Positions 1 through 7,428 of a stretch of 64,000 nt of DNA are shown in pieces. Numbering within the stretch: the stretch's first letter is position 1; every line of letters begins with the position of its first letter. The position numbers and the translations under genes are program-made. A model generated the notes under the pieces. That model ran no database searches. It was not told where the DNA came from and saw only the letters and a program-made list of their open reading frames with translations. The DNA is from Vaginella massiliensis (GTDB lineage: Bacteria > Bacteroidota > Bacteroidia > Flavobacteriales > Weeksellaceae): positions 967-64,966 of the forward strand of contig NZ_LT593746.1 in assembly GCF_900089075.1 (NCBI RefSeq), read 5' to 3'.

Positions 1-372
<372 letters not shown>

Positions 373-516
373 AATAATTATTTCTTTTTACAATGCCTAA
401 ATCCTAAAAACTCAAATTGACGGTTCTTGGCTTATTTTGTTTCTTCTAAGTTTATTTTATCTTTCAAATGAACTGCTCTTTTTCTATTCGCAAAACCTTT
501 TTCAAAGTTGCGAGCG

Positions 517-547
517 CAAAGGTAAGAACTTTTTATAAATTGACAAA
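517..547 (-). promoter_or_regulatory. rRNA promoter, proximal
   Basis: On the minus strand a TTTG -33 box (complement of 544-547) is followed after exactly 19 bases by TACCTTTG (complement of 517-524). This is a perfect match to the Bacteroidota housekeeping promoter TTTG-N19-TAnnTTTG. Transcription would start near 510, about 140 bases before the 16S 5' end. Confidence 0.8.
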
Positions 548-674
548 AGTTTTTTTGATTTTTTTTTAATCTTCAGGAAAACAATTCGTCGCGTTAATCA
601 TCCGACTTTTCTTCTTCCTTAGCTTTGCTTTCAAAATCCCAACTTCACTCAGGTCGTAACCTGTTTTGGGACTG

Positions 675-707
675 CAAATATACAACGCAATTTTTCCGAA
701 ATACAAA
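675..707 (-). promoter_or_regulatory. rRNA promoter, possible distal copy
   Basis: On the minus strand a TTTG (complement of 704-707) lies 21 bases before TATATTTG (complement of 675-682). The -7 box is perfect but the spacing is two bases longer than usual. Tandem rRNA promoters are common, so this may be a second start. Confidence 0.45.
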
Positions 708-804
708 TTTTTTAGAAGAAAATTTCGAAACTCTTCCTAACATGATGAAAACCCGTGAGATATGACGAAAAAAAAATAGCTTTATAATTATTTACCCATA
801 GATT

Positions 805-1584
805 TTACGCCACTTTTGTCAATTCTTTAAGCAAAATATTATTCACGATTGGCTCTATTTGCGATTTGTTGACCAACAATTGGTTATTATTTAGGGTGTC
901 TATTTCATAAAACGAAACATTCTTTTTCAATAATTGTAATTGTTGATAAAATGCTTTCTCTTTGTTTTTATCAAAAAACTGAACACCTTCAACGGTTATG
1001 ATATGCAAATTGGATTGAACAAACTGCAGCAATTCGGCAAGTTTCTTTCTATTTTTGGTAATATCGACCGTTTGAAATAAATTCAACAAATAATCGTGCT
1101 CTACTTTAGGCAATTTTATCAGCCAATCGTTCACAATTGGAGCACTTGCAATAGTCAAGAGGTTTTGTATTTTATTCGGAAAGAGCGTCGCCATTTCCCA
1201 AGCTATTCCTCCGCCCAAATCTGCGCCTATCACAGTAAATAATTTATCGACATCCAACTGAAACAACGATAACCAAAACAACACTGCCACATCGCGCGCC
1301 TCTACTTTTTTGTTCTGATAAAACACCACATTATCACCATCATTGCCTGGAATATCGAAACAGATTACTGTAAAAAAATCAAGGTCGATCGCCTTTCCTT
1401 CACCCATCAATCCGTCCCAATGGAGCATGCAATCTGAGTTGCTTTTCAAAGCATGTTGAATCAAAATAATTGGCGCTGTACCAATTTGTTTGCCGAATTG
1501 ACGGTAATTCACTTTTTGATTTTTAATGATTTGATTGTTTTGCAGAGGCCAAACTGAAACCTCTAAAGATTGCAACTTACTCAT
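805..1584 (-). CDS. MetX-like alpha/beta hydrolase without catalytic serine
   Basis: A 259-residue alpha/beta-hydrolase protein resembling homoserine O-acetyltransferase (MetX), but shorter than the usual 350-380 residues because the cap region is reduced. The nucleophile elbow at 120-125 reads GADLGG where MetX has a serine, so Asp122 replaces the nucleophile, and no C-terminal His-Asp catalytic motif is visible. It is therefore probably not an active acetyltransferase of the standard kind; a regulatory, binding or altered catalytic role is possible. It stands alone on the minus strand. Upstream lies an attenuator-type leader with a short reading frame and terminator, which suggests control by sulfur amino acid supply, in keeping with MetX ancestry. 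The fold is clear; the function is unknown. Confidence 0.75.
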   Translation of the reverse strand: MSKLQSLEVSVWPLQNNQIIKNQKVNYRQFGKQIGTAPIILIQHALKSNSDCMLHWDGLMGEGKAIDLDFFTVICFDIPGNDGDNVVFYQNKKVEARDVAVLFWLSLFQLDVDKLFTVIGADLGGGIAWEMATLFPNKIQNLLTIASAPIVNDWLIKLPKVEHDYLLNLFQTVDITKNRKKLAELLQFVQSNLHIITVEGVQFFDKNKEKAFYQQLQLLKKNVSFYEIDTLNNNQLLVNKSQIEPIVNNILLKELTKVA

Positions 1585-1610
1585 GATTTTAAATTTTAAT
1601 TGTTAACATC

Positions 1611-1641
1611 AAAAAACCCCGTTAAAAAAAATAACGGGGTT
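1611..1641 (-). terminator. intrinsic terminator in leader (attenuator)
   Basis: A perfect 10-base-pair stem (1632-1641 with 1615-1624) with a 7-base loop is followed on the minus strand by a run of T. It sits between the short leader reading frame and the MetX-like gene, about 25 bases upstream of the start codon, so it must be bypassed for the gene to be expressed. This position is typical of transcription attenuation or riboswitch control. Confidence 0.85.
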
Positions 1642-1667
1642 CTAAATATTTAAAAATTGTAGATACA

Positions 1668-1745
1668 CAATATTACCTATCCAAACACCCGCACACGGTA
1701 CGAATTCGCATCCATTGATTTTGTTTGTTTGAAATGGTAATATTG
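1668..1745 (-). ncRNA. structured leader RNA, long hairpin
   Basis: The two arms 1736-1745 and 1668-1677 are perfect 10-base complements. After a 2x2 internal loop, pairing continues with 8 further pairs (1726-1733 with 1680-1687, including one G-U). The result is an 18-pair hairpin enclosing about 38 bases. It lies just upstream of an intrinsic terminator and contains most of the short leader reading frame, so translation and folding would be mutually exclusive. I do not recognise it as a known SAM, SAH or other riboswitch class. Confidence 0.6.
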
Positions 1746-1753
1746 CTTCTCAT
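1673..1753 (-). CDS. putative leader peptide, 26 residues
   Basis: A short reading frame starts with ATG at 1751-1753 and stops with TAA at 1673-1675. Its C-terminal part reads R-T-V-C-G-C followed by three residues; the two Cys codons are codons 21 and 23. The frame ends about 31 bases before the terminator stem and overlaps the long leader hairpin. Ribosome stalling on Cys codons, as in amino-acid attenuators, would free or trap the hairpin arms. A cysteine-responsive attenuator for a sulfur-metabolism gene fits, but translation is not shown by the sequence alone. Confidence 0.5.
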   Translation of the reverse strand: MRSNITISNKQNQWMRIRTVCGCLDR

Positions 1754-1773
1754 TTTTCGATTAATTGTTGATG

Positions 1774-1804
1774 TAAAATTATGAATCTGTTTTGTGAAAT
1801 AAAA
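1774..1804 (-). promoter_or_regulatory. possible promoter of the leader transcript
   Basis: TAATTTTA (complement of 1774-1781, seven of eight matches to TAnnTTTG) follows TTTT (complement of 1801-1804) after 19 bases. Transcription would begin about 14 bases before the leader ATG. The match is imperfect. Confidence 0.35.
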
Positions 1805-1889
1805 ATTATTTCGGGTTTTTATTTGTTTTTAGTATAAATTCAGGAAAATCACAAGCAAAAACCCATTAAACCGAAAATAATTCTAACTT

Positions 1890-2864
1890 CTATTTCAAAC
1901 CTTTTAAAATTTCATGAAAAACAGCCTGGGCAGAGAAAATACGATTTGTTGCCTCATCGATCACAATCGAAACATCGGAATCCAGCACTTCATCTGCTAC
2001 CACCACGTTGCGGCGAACAGGCAAACAATGCATAAATTTTCCGTTATTGGTCAATTTCATCTTCTCCATCGTAATTTGCCAATCTTTTTCTTGCGGTATG
2101 ATTTCGCCATATTGTTCGTACGAAGACCAATTTTTGGCATAGACAAAATCGGCATCTTTCAATGCTTCTTCTTGGTTGTACGCAATGGTTGCGCCTTGTG
2201 TAAATTGCTCGTCGAGCTCATAGCCTTTGGGCTGAACGATTGTAAAATCGACCCAATCGACCTTAGTAAACCATTGGGCAAACGAGTTGGGAACAGCTTG
2301 CGGTAAACGTCTTGGATGCGGTGCCCAAGTCATGACTACTTTTACTTTTTTGGTTAGTTTTTCGGTTGGATTATAATTGATCTTTTCGGCAATGGTAATC
2401 AAATCTGCAAAAGATTGTAAGGGATGTAGCGTAGCGCTTTCTAACGAAACTACTGGAACAGAAGATAAATTCTTTACTTTGTTGAACATGACTTCTTGGT
2501 AATCCTCATCTCGATTTTGTAATTTTGGAAATGTACGAACTCCTAACACATCGCAATAGGCACTCATCACCTGGATAGCTTCGGTGATATGTTCCTGAGA
2601 ATCACCATTCATAACGGTTCCGTCTTGCATCTCTAGCGTCCAAGAATCTGCACCAGCATTGAGCACCCAAACGTTTGCTCCTAAATTGTATGCCGCCTTT
2701 AGTGAACTTAATCTCGTGCGCAAACTAGGATTGAAAAAGATGAGTCCGATAGTTTTATTTTTTCCTACTTCTTGTTGTGCAAACGGATTTGCCTTGATTT
2801 CTAATGCTTTTTGTAGCAATTTGTCGATGTTTTCTACATCATTTACAGAGGTAAATTGTTTCAT
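1890..2864 (-). CDS. argF': N-acetyl/N-succinylornithine carbamoyltransferase
   Basis: This 324-residue protein belongs to the aspartate/ornithine carbamoyltransferase fold. It carries the carbamoyl-phosphate motif as SLRTR at 47-51 (the normal enzyme has STRTR) and the HCLPVRRN motif at 279-286. The S-L-R-T-R variant and overall sequence are typical of the Bacteroidota branch acting on N-acetyl- or N-succinyl-L-ornithine in arginine synthesis. Which acyl group is used cannot be decided by eye. No other arginine gene is adjacent; the pigment operon ends about 105 bases downstream on the same strand side, so the gene is probably transcribed on its own. Confidence 0.9.
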   Translation of the reverse strand: MKQFTSVNDVENIDKLLQKALEIKANPFAQQEVGKNKTIGLIFFNPSLRTRLSSLKAAYNLGANVWVLNAGADSWTLEMQDGTVMNGDSQEHITEAIQVMSAYCDVLGVRTFPKLQNRDEDYQEVMFNKVKNLSSVPVVSLESATLHPLQSFADLITIAEKINYNPTEKLTKKVKVVMTWAPHPRRLPQAVPNSFAQWFTKVDWVDFTIVQPKGYELDEQFTQGATIAYNQEEALKDADFVYAKNWSSYEQYGEIIPQEKDWQITMEKMKLTNNGKFMHCLPVRRNVVVADEVLDSDVSIVIDEATNRIFSAQAVFHEILKGLK

Positions 2865-2969
2865 TTTAGTTTTTATTCGTTCGATTCTAAAACAAATTTA
2901 GTGTAAATATAGCATTACCTTTTAGCAGCAGAAGATATTTTTGTAAAATACATTTGGTGGGAATAGGTT

Positions 2970-4256
2970 TTAACGCAAATCGATCAGCATCGTTGGTTTG
3001 CGTTTGAGCGGATTATAAACAATTGGCGCCAAAACCTCTTCTGAAACGAATTCGACTTCTGGTGTTACCCTTAATTTTGCCCTGAAATGATCTTTAATTT
3101 CTTTCAGAAAATCTTCCGAATCATTATCCGACACAATTTTTATACGTATAACATCCGTACCAAATTCCGAACAAGAAAGTTCGATCAAATGCATGGAAAT
3201 AGCATCATAATGCGCCAATAAATCGTGCATCGCTGGCGGATACAACGTGGTTCCTTTATATTTTATCATCTGTTGTTTGCGACCTTCAACTGGACCAAGA
3301 CGATGGGTAGTTCTACCGCAATTACATTGTTGCACATGTTTGCGAACCAAATCGCCAGTTTTGAATCGTAGCAATGGCACGCCTTCTACGCCCAATGTTG
3401 TGATCGTCAATTCGCCCAACTCTCCGTCTTCGACTTCATTATTATCTTCGTCCAAAATTTCTGTAATAATCAATTCAGGATGATGATGTCCTCCTTGCTG
3501 AGCTTGGCACTCTGTAAAAGCTGTTGCCATCTCGGTAGAGGCATAGGTAGAATACAATTTCAAGTTCCATTTAGAAGTGATTTTCTTTGTCAAAATGGTC
3601 GGTTGAAAATCAGAAGTTCTCAGCGCTTCGCCAATACAAATTACGCCTTCTACGCCACAATTACTAAAATCGATGCGATGTTGTTCTGCATATTCGATCA
3701 TTTTCAATAAAAAAGACGGAACAGCAATCAGGTATTTTGGTCGAAATTGCAGAATAGAATCCCACTGCAGCGCCGGTATGCCCGCTCCTACTCTAATGAC
3801 ACTTGCACCTAACTGTCGCAAACCAAGGAAATATGCCAACCCCGCCATAAAACGCCGATCCATCGTCGTCATCAATTGGACCACATCTCCTTTTTGCACA
3901 CCAGCACACTCGAACGAGATGCACTCGTTATATGCCAAACGGTCGAGGTCTTTGTCGGTAAGACCAAAAGTTACCGGATCGCCCAAAGTGCCCGAAGTTG
4001 TAGCAAAATCTACAATTTTGGATTTCGGAACACAAAAAAAATCATCGTTGTACAGTTGCACCTCGTTTTTGGTGGTTACTGGTATTTTTTTCAGGTCTTC
4101 TAAAGTTCGAATTGCTCGAATATCGATCAGATGTTTTGCAAAAAGACGCTGATAGAAAGGCGAATTGGACTGTAAATAGCGCAATTGTTCTCTCAATTTT
4201 TCTTCTTGAAACTGCTTGATTTCTTCTTTGGATTTTTGCTCTATAGGTGGAATCAT
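2970..4256 (-). CDS. AMP-forming aryl acid ligase of flexirubin operon
   Basis: A phenylacetate-CoA-ligase-like member of the ANL superfamily. With the start at 4256 (Met-Ile-Pro-Pro) it has 428 residues; its ATG overlaps the stop of the preceding gene as ATGA, so I prefer it to the ATG at 4304. The adenylation motif TTSGTLG is at about 86-92, followed by the acidic and TGD(L/V) motifs. By analogy with the aryl polyene and flexirubin pathway it should activate 4-coumarate, made by the tyrosine ammonia-lyase of the same operon, and hand it to CoA or an ACP. It is the last gene of the operon. Confidence 0.85.
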   Translation of the reverse strand: MIPPIEQKSKEEIKQFQEEKLREQLRYLQSNSPFYQRLFAKHLIDIRAIRTLEDLKKIPVTTKNEVQLYNDDFFCVPKSKIVDFATTSGTLGDPVTFGLTDKDLDRLAYNECISFECAGVQKGDVVQLMTTMDRRFMAGLAYFLGLRQLGASVIRVGAGIPALQWDSILQFRPKYLIAVPSFLLKMIEYAEQHRIDFSNCGVEGVICIGEALRTSDFQPTILTKKITSKWNLKLYSTYASTEMATAFTECQAQQGGHHHPELIITEILDEDNNEVEDGELGELTITTLGVEGVPLLRFKTGDLVRKHVQQCNCGRTTHRLGPVEGRKQQMIKYKGTTLYPPAMHDLLAHYDAISMHLIELSCSEFGTDVIRIKIVSDNDSEDFLKEIKDHFRAKLRVTPEVEFVSEEVLAPIVYNPLKRKPTMLIDLR

Positions 4257-5899
4257 CTTTTCTTTTTTTGAACTTTCCTGATTTGTTTTTCGATGGAATG
4301 CCAATCAGACTTCGTGGTTACTTCTTTGGATCTTGCCAATAGAAAATACTTTTCTGCTTTCGCCAAATCGCCTTGTAATTTAGCATTTATTCCGGCATCA
4401 TAATACACTTGCCAAAATTCTGGATTGGTCGCCACATACTGCTCGATAAATCCATTATCTAACGCTGTTTTTCTCTCGTGAGCTCGATGGATGGTCAAAC
4501 GCTTTTTTTTGAACAATTCGTATTGCTCAAACGCTTTTGTGAGCACAAATGGATGCTGCGGTACGCGAAGCGAATCGACTACAATTTTCACAGTCGGATA
4601 CATTTTTTCTTGCAACTTCGTTAAATCATACACGGTAAATTCTCCCATATTATAAGGAGCAGACGAGACGTAAACCAATTTTTTTTCTGGTCTAAAAACA
4701 ACCGCATGATGCGCCAATAATTGATTCAAAGCTTTTTCATTTCCCAGTCCGATATCCTGATGATTCAATCCTTTGAGATTTCGAAGAACTTGAACTACTT
4801 TTTGATCATCGAAGGGTTTCAAATCGTGAATTTCTTGTTCTAAAATTTGATATCGATATGCCGAATGAGAATTGGCGATATGTTTTTGGTTGCGTTTATC
4901 CGCTTCGAATGGTGAACTCAGAAAATGATTGGTACTGATCAACCAACTTCCGCTGGGCTGTACAATGCCTATTTTTTTGGGTGAGCGTTCGATCAAAATT
5001 GCTTTTCGATCAAATGCACTCGAAATCATCAACGATTCTGACACAAAAACTTCTCTGGTTTTGGCAATGGCGATTGCCTCTTCTATCGTTTTGGCATATT
5101 GCAAAATTTCGCGAACAAGCAGTGCTATAGGCGTTTTTGCTTTCAACGGAATGCTCGATTTCCCAGCATTGATGGTGACCGAAAGCCCTTCTACGTTCAT
5201 TCCAGATGTTACACCTACAAACCCCGGCCAACCAATCGAAAGATAAGCATATCCATTTTCGGGTTGCACAAATTGAACCACTTTATTTTCTGCAAAATCA
5301 TCATTCAGATAGAAATCAAAATTGCGTCCGACCAACAATTCGCCGTCCATCGAATTTTCGTCCCAAACAGCGAAAGAAGAGCATCCGACAATCATAAGAT
5401 CGTTCATCGCATGTCCAATATCATGCGCTGCATGCAGGTATAAGGCTCTTGGATAAGGCTTGGCGATGGAATCGAAATCGGGATTGGAAAATTGGGATAA
5501 AGCAAAAATTTCTGTTTTATATTCTTCCGAAATATGCTTTTGGATGTCGCGATTGAACCACCGAAGAAAGAAATTCAAAAAACCTGTTTTTTTCTTATCT
5601 CCTAATAATTGTTGTACACCTTCAAAAAAAATCGATTCTTGATTCTGATATAAATCTTGCGTGAGAAGCCCGTTTTTTGTTCCCAAATCGTAAGCATTCC
5701 CATCGAGATACATTTCCCAATTGCCTGCACGATTTTTGCGAAGAAAATTATGATCAATCGTTCGAAGACTATCCGAATGGACAATCAATTGATGCGTTGA
5801 TTTCGGGTAAAATCCTATATTCGGAGTTTGTTTCAGGCTGCGATTTATACCGCAAGAACTGAACAAAAACGCAAGACTTATCAACAACCAATATTGCAT
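4253..5899 (-). CDS. lipoprotein Ntn-hydrolase, C45 acyltransferase-like
   Basis: A 548-residue protein with a lipoprotein signal (lipobox ending at Cys16) and a domain like acyl-CoA:6-aminopenicillanic acid acyltransferase and peptidase C45. The likely nucleophile is Cys173 in V-G-C-S-S-F, followed by the Asn-Phe-Asp motif of the family. In such enzymes the Cys becomes N-terminal after self-cleavage, which here would release the lipid-anchored N-terminal 172 residues unless they stay bound. The C-terminal 60 residues look like a TPR-type helical hairpin. It overlaps the next gene by ATGA and follows the oxidoreductase by two bases. A role in acylating or releasing the pigment at the envelope is possible but unproven. 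Confidence 0.8.
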   Translation of the reverse strand: MQYWLLISLAFLFSSCGINRSLKQTPNIGFYPKSTHQLIVHSDSLRTIDHNFLRKNRAGNWEMYLDGNAYDLGTKNGLLTQDLYQNQESIFFEGVQQLLGDKKKTGFLNFFLRWFNRDIQKHISEEYKTEIFALSQFSNPDFDSIAKPYPRALYLHAAHDIGHAMNDLMIVGCSSFAVWDENSMDGELLVGRNFDFYLNDDFAENKVVQFVQPENGYAYLSIGWPGFVGVTSGMNVEGLSVTINAGKSSIPLKAKTPIALLVREILQYAKTIEEAIAIAKTREVFVSESLMISSAFDRKAILIERSPKKIGIVQPSGSWLISTNHFLSSPFEADKRNQKHIANSHSAYRYQILEQEIHDLKPFDDQKVVQVLRNLKGLNHQDIGLGNEKALNQLLAHHAVVFRPEKKLVYVSSAPYNMGEFTVYDLTKLQEKMYPTVKIVVDSLRVPQHPFVLTKAFEQYELFKKKRLTIHRAHERKTALDNGFIEQYVATNPEFWQVYYDAGINAKLQGDLAKAEKYFLLARSKEVTTKSDWHSIEKQIRKVQKKKR

Positions 5900-5901
5900 A
5901 A

Positions 5902-7428
5902 CTATGAATTGTTTTTTTTTATTTTACGTACAATCTCATCGAAACCTCCCAAAATTTCTGAACAAGTAACAAAAGCTCCAATGGTAACGCCCAAAATGCC
6001 GTGCATGCGTATATTTTGTCCTGTCAAAAACAGATTGTCGAGTTTGGTTTTTGCTGAAATAAAAGTTTTCATTGGTGCATTCGAATCTTTGGTAAATCCG
6101 TACAAATTGCCTTTTTCACAGCCAATAAAATCGCGGTAAGACAAAGGCGTAGAAGCATATACCGATTTTATTTTCGATCGGATAGACGGAAATTTCTTTT
6201 CCAATTCATCCAAAACCAAATCAATTTTTTGTTGTTTAAACAACTCATAATCTTCGCCTCGTTCGCCTTTACGCTCTATGGTTTTGGTGTTGTGGGTGTT
6301 TTCCCAAGCCTTAAACTCATCAAAATCCATGTACGTCATCACGGTCATCCCATCGGTCCATTGCTGATTTTCTTTAGACACGTTGAACGTTGCAACATAC
6401 ATTGCTGGCCAGTCTGAAGAAGGTAAAAGATGTTCGTTCAATAAATTTGCTGACGAGCGATGATGATAAATATTGCGATTGAGGTAAGGAAAAGTTTCGG
6501 GTTCGAAAACAAGGTGTACCGAAAAAACTGAAGGCGTAAAATTGAGGCTATTGATACGCTTGACAAAGGGTTTGGAAAAGTTTTTTTCGCCAACCAACCG
6601 AATGGTCTGATTGAGGTTGATATTCGAGATGAAACGGTTGGCAACATAGGTTGTTCCGTCTTTGGTAAGGCAAGCCATCACTTGATTGTTTTCAACAATA
6701 AAATCGGTTACTTCTTGGTATTTGTACACTTCTCCCTCCAACTTTTTGAGCTCTCGAATCAGCAATTTAGACAACTGGCTACCACCTCTTATGCATCGCC
6801 ATGCGCTTTTCATGTACGAATTTACCGACAATGCATGCACATAAAAAGGCGTTGTTTCAGCTTCGCCAACGTATAAAAAATTATTCCCAACCAAAACCGA
6901 TTTTAGCAAATCGTTGGTGGTCAATTGATCTAAATATTCTTTCAGGTTGATGGATAAAATTTGATCATCATAGGCCATCCTTCCTGGTTGCAAATTGTAC
7001 ATCGGGAACGCATCGCAAATGCGATCTAAATCTTGGCAATACTGCTCCAAAGCTGCTTTTTCATCAGGAAAATGCTGATGCAATTGTGCGATGAATTGGG
7101 TATGATTTTGCGCTAGCGGAAATTCTTCTTCGATGTCGTCGAACGAAATTACATCAAAACCATCGAGTGCTAATCGCTGCAATTTCAGATCATTCATTAT
7201 TCCTAAATATCGAAAATATTGATAGAGATTTTCACCCTCAGCCAAACCGCCGATATAATGAACGCCTGTGTCGAAAATCACGCGATCTCGAACAAAAGTC
7301 TGCAAATTTCCGCCGAACTGATTGTTTTTTTCCAAGACCACCACTTTGTAGCCTTCTTTGGCCAAAACAAGAGCAGAAACCAATCCGCCCAATCCGCTTC
7401 CAATCACAGCTACATCGTACTTTTTCAT
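5902..7428 (-). CDS. CrtI-like FAD-dependent oxidoreductase
   Basis: A 508-residue phytoene-desaturase/isomerase-type flavoprotein. The dinucleotide-binding motif G-S-G-L-G-G is at 10-15, with the ribose-binding acidic residue at Glu33. The start at 7428 overlaps the stop of the MMPL gene as ATGA; an in-frame extension upstream lies entirely inside that gene and lacks family similarity, so it is not used. In a pigment operon it could desaturate, isomerise or saturate the polyene chain. Homologues occur in characterised flexirubin clusters, but its exact reaction there is not known to me. Confidence 0.85.
   Translation of the reverse strand: MKKYDVAVIGSGLGGLVSALVLAKEGYKVVVLEKNNQFGGNLQTFVRDRVIFDTGVHYIGGLAEGENLYQYFRYLGIMNDLKLQRLALDGFDVISFDDIEEEFPLAQNHTQFIAQLHQHFPDEKAALEQYCQDLDRICDAFPMYNLQPGRMAYDDQILSINLKEYLDQLTTNDLLKSVLVGNNFLYVGEAETTPFYVHALSVNSYMKSAWRCIRGGSQLSKLLIRELKKLEGEVYKYQEVTDFIVENNQVMACLTKDGTTYVANRFISNINLNQTIRLVGEKNFSKPFVKRINSLNFTPSVFSVHLVFEPETFPYLNRNIYHHRSSANLLNEHLLPSSDWPAMYVATFNVSKENQQWTDGMTVMTYMDFDEFKAWENTHNTKTIERKGERGEDYELFKQQKIDLVLDELEKKFPSIRSKIKSVYASTPLSYRDFIGCEKGNLYGFTKDSNAPMKTFISAKTKLDNLFLTGQNIRMHGILGVTIGAFVTCSEILGGFDEIVRKIKKNNS

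Larger units (their letters stand above)
373..804. other. rRNA leader and promoter region, no gene
   Basis: No protein-coding gene is visible in this stretch. It holds the 16S leader and two promoter-like elements read leftwards. Close to the 16S 5' end is an 8-base inverted repeat (367-374 with 388-395), which may belong to the processing stem. Nothing else stands out. Confidence 0.7.

Noticed and set aside
1611-1753. SAM-I, SAM-II or SAH riboswitch
   Set aside because: The conserved core sequences of these classes were not found; only a hairpin, a short frame and a terminator are visible.
4257-4304. Longer N-terminus of the aryl acid ligase
   Set aside because: The ATG at 4256 overlaps the preceding stop as ATGA and gives a family-like start; the 16 extra residues lie within the previous gene.
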